Of a stretch of DNA of 13,461 nt, positions 12,816 to 13,461 are shown one piece after another. The DNA is taken from contig WFRA01000260.1 of assembly GCA_015486775.1 (NCBI GenBank), positions 1 to 13,461 of the forward strand, written 5' to 3'. Position 1 is the stretch's first letter, and every line of letters begins with the position of its first letter. Origin of the DNA: Kiritimatiellales bacterium (GTDB taxonomy: Bacteria; Verrucomicrobiota; Kiritimatiellia; Kiritimatiellales; Pontiellaceae). The notes beneath the pieces are model-generated. The model was not told the origin of the DNA, did no database searches, and saw only the letters and a list, made by a program, of their open reading frames with translations. The translations under genes and the position numbers were made by a program.

Positions 12816-13461
12816 ATGAATAAGCGATTAATCACGACCACGCTGGCTCTTGCAGCCATGACCACCCAGTTGTTTGCCACCGAAGGCATCAACCTGATCG
12901 GCATCGGGCCGATCCAGCAGGGCACCGCCGGCGCCGGCGTGGCCTCCGCCAAGGACTCCACCTGGCTGATTCTCAACCCGGCCGGCCTTACCGATGTTCC
13001 GCGCAGCGTCGATGCCTCGTTCCAGATCTTCGCACCCGTGCGCTCAATGGATTCCAAGATGAGCGGTGGAGCGGGCGAGCAGGACGATAATTCCATGTTT
13101 GTTATTCCCGAAATCAGCACCTCGTTTGGTTGCTGCCATGGTGAGAATGGATCGCTTGGTCTGGGCATCTATGGAACCAGTGGAATGGGGGTAGACTATG
13201 ATTATGGGCGTGTAAGTACTAATGGAACCCCTCAAAATGCATACGACAAAACAACGGCACTCTCCATTGCCAAGATGACGGCCACCTATGCCTATAAGTT
13301 TGGCGACAGCGGGCTGAGCATTGGTGCTGGACCAATCTTTGTGATTTCGCGTTTCCGTACCGACATGTTGGATTTTCAGATGCATCCTGGATCCATGGAT
13401 TGGGACACCTCTTATGGAGCCGGAGCGATTATCGGAATCAACCAGCACCTCGGGCCGGTAA
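12816..13461 (+). CDS. OmpP1/FadL-family outer-membrane transporter, N-terminal part
   Basis: The first 215 residues are visible and the gene runs off the right edge. AGGA at 12805-12808 lies seven bases before the ATG. Residues 1-21 form a signal peptide (MNKRLITTTLALAAMTTQLF then A). The mature start EGINLIGIGPIQQGTAGAGV followed by ASAKDSTWLILNPAGLTD (residues 43-60) is the FadL/OmpP1 N-terminal hatch signature, in which an NPAGL-type motif is characteristic. Downstream, alternating strands such as GSLGLGIYG and LSIGAGPIFVISRFR suit a 14-strand beta-barrel. The family moves hydrophobic molecules (long-chain fatty acids, aromatic hydrocarbons) across the outer membrane. A Cys-Cys pair at about 107-108 (FGCCHGENG) is unusual for an outer-membrane barrel. 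Substrate cannot be told from this part. The repressor operon is divergent, more than 500 bases away. Confidence 0.88.
   Translation, partial: MNKRLITTTLALAAMTTQLFATEGINLIGIGPIQQGTAGAGVASAKDSTWLILNPAGLTDVPRSVDASFQIFAPVRSMDSKMSGGAGEQDDNSMFVIPEISTSFGCCHGENGSLGLGIYGTSGMGVDYDYGRVSTNGTPQNAYDKTTALSIAKMTATYAYKFGDSGLSIGAGPIFVISRFRTDMLDFQMHPGSMDWDTSYGAGAIIGINQHLGPV

Overview
The window looks like part of a Gram-negative chromosome. It encodes an outer-membrane autotransporter, the start of a FadL-type porin and a signal-peptide TPR protein. The passenger repeats resemble the T5SS/PEP-CTERM-associated type, intergenic space is full of short dispersed palindromes, and the coding sequence is moderately GC-rich. 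Together these recall Kiritimatiellota/PVC or similar environmental bacteria. That placement is an impression from style and not a proof; no rRNA or marker gene is present.

Left part, all on the plus strand: the C-terminal end of a beta-CASP metallo-beta-lactamase-fold RNase-like protein (1-401), a 1346-residue type V autotransporter (560-4600), a secreted or periplasmic TPR/Sel1 protein (4706-6229), and a sodium/glutamate-symporter (GltS) family permease (6229-7671). The TPR gene overlaps the permease start by one base, so those two genes are very probably co-translated.

Middle part, all on the minus strand and read from 12245 down to 7844: a cysteine-rich ArsR-family repressor; an 821-residue fusion of CoA-disulfide reductase, rhodanese, TusA and DsrE-like domains; an OsmC-like protein; a DUF6132-like membrane anchor fused to thioredoxin; and a second OsmC-like protein. 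Nearly every product carries reactive-cysteine motifs. The set reads as a persulfide/reactive-sulfur (or organic peroxide) homeostasis operon under a thiol-sensing repressor. The functional interpretation is inference from domains and gene order.

Right part: 12258-12815 has no convincing gene. It is a patchwork of short hairpin-forming repeats followed by an AT-rich leader for the FadL/OmpP1-family gene that runs off the right end (12816-13461).

The most unusual signal is repeat biology. Several families of palindromic or tandem elements occupy the intergenic gaps. One composite copy lies in frame inside the permease gene, where it lengthens a cytoplasmic loop. Another, about 105 bp and MITE-like, sits inside the sulfur operon. 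Several hairpin units have tetraloops of the GGAA/TTCC type, sometimes as neighbouring pairs with complementary loops.
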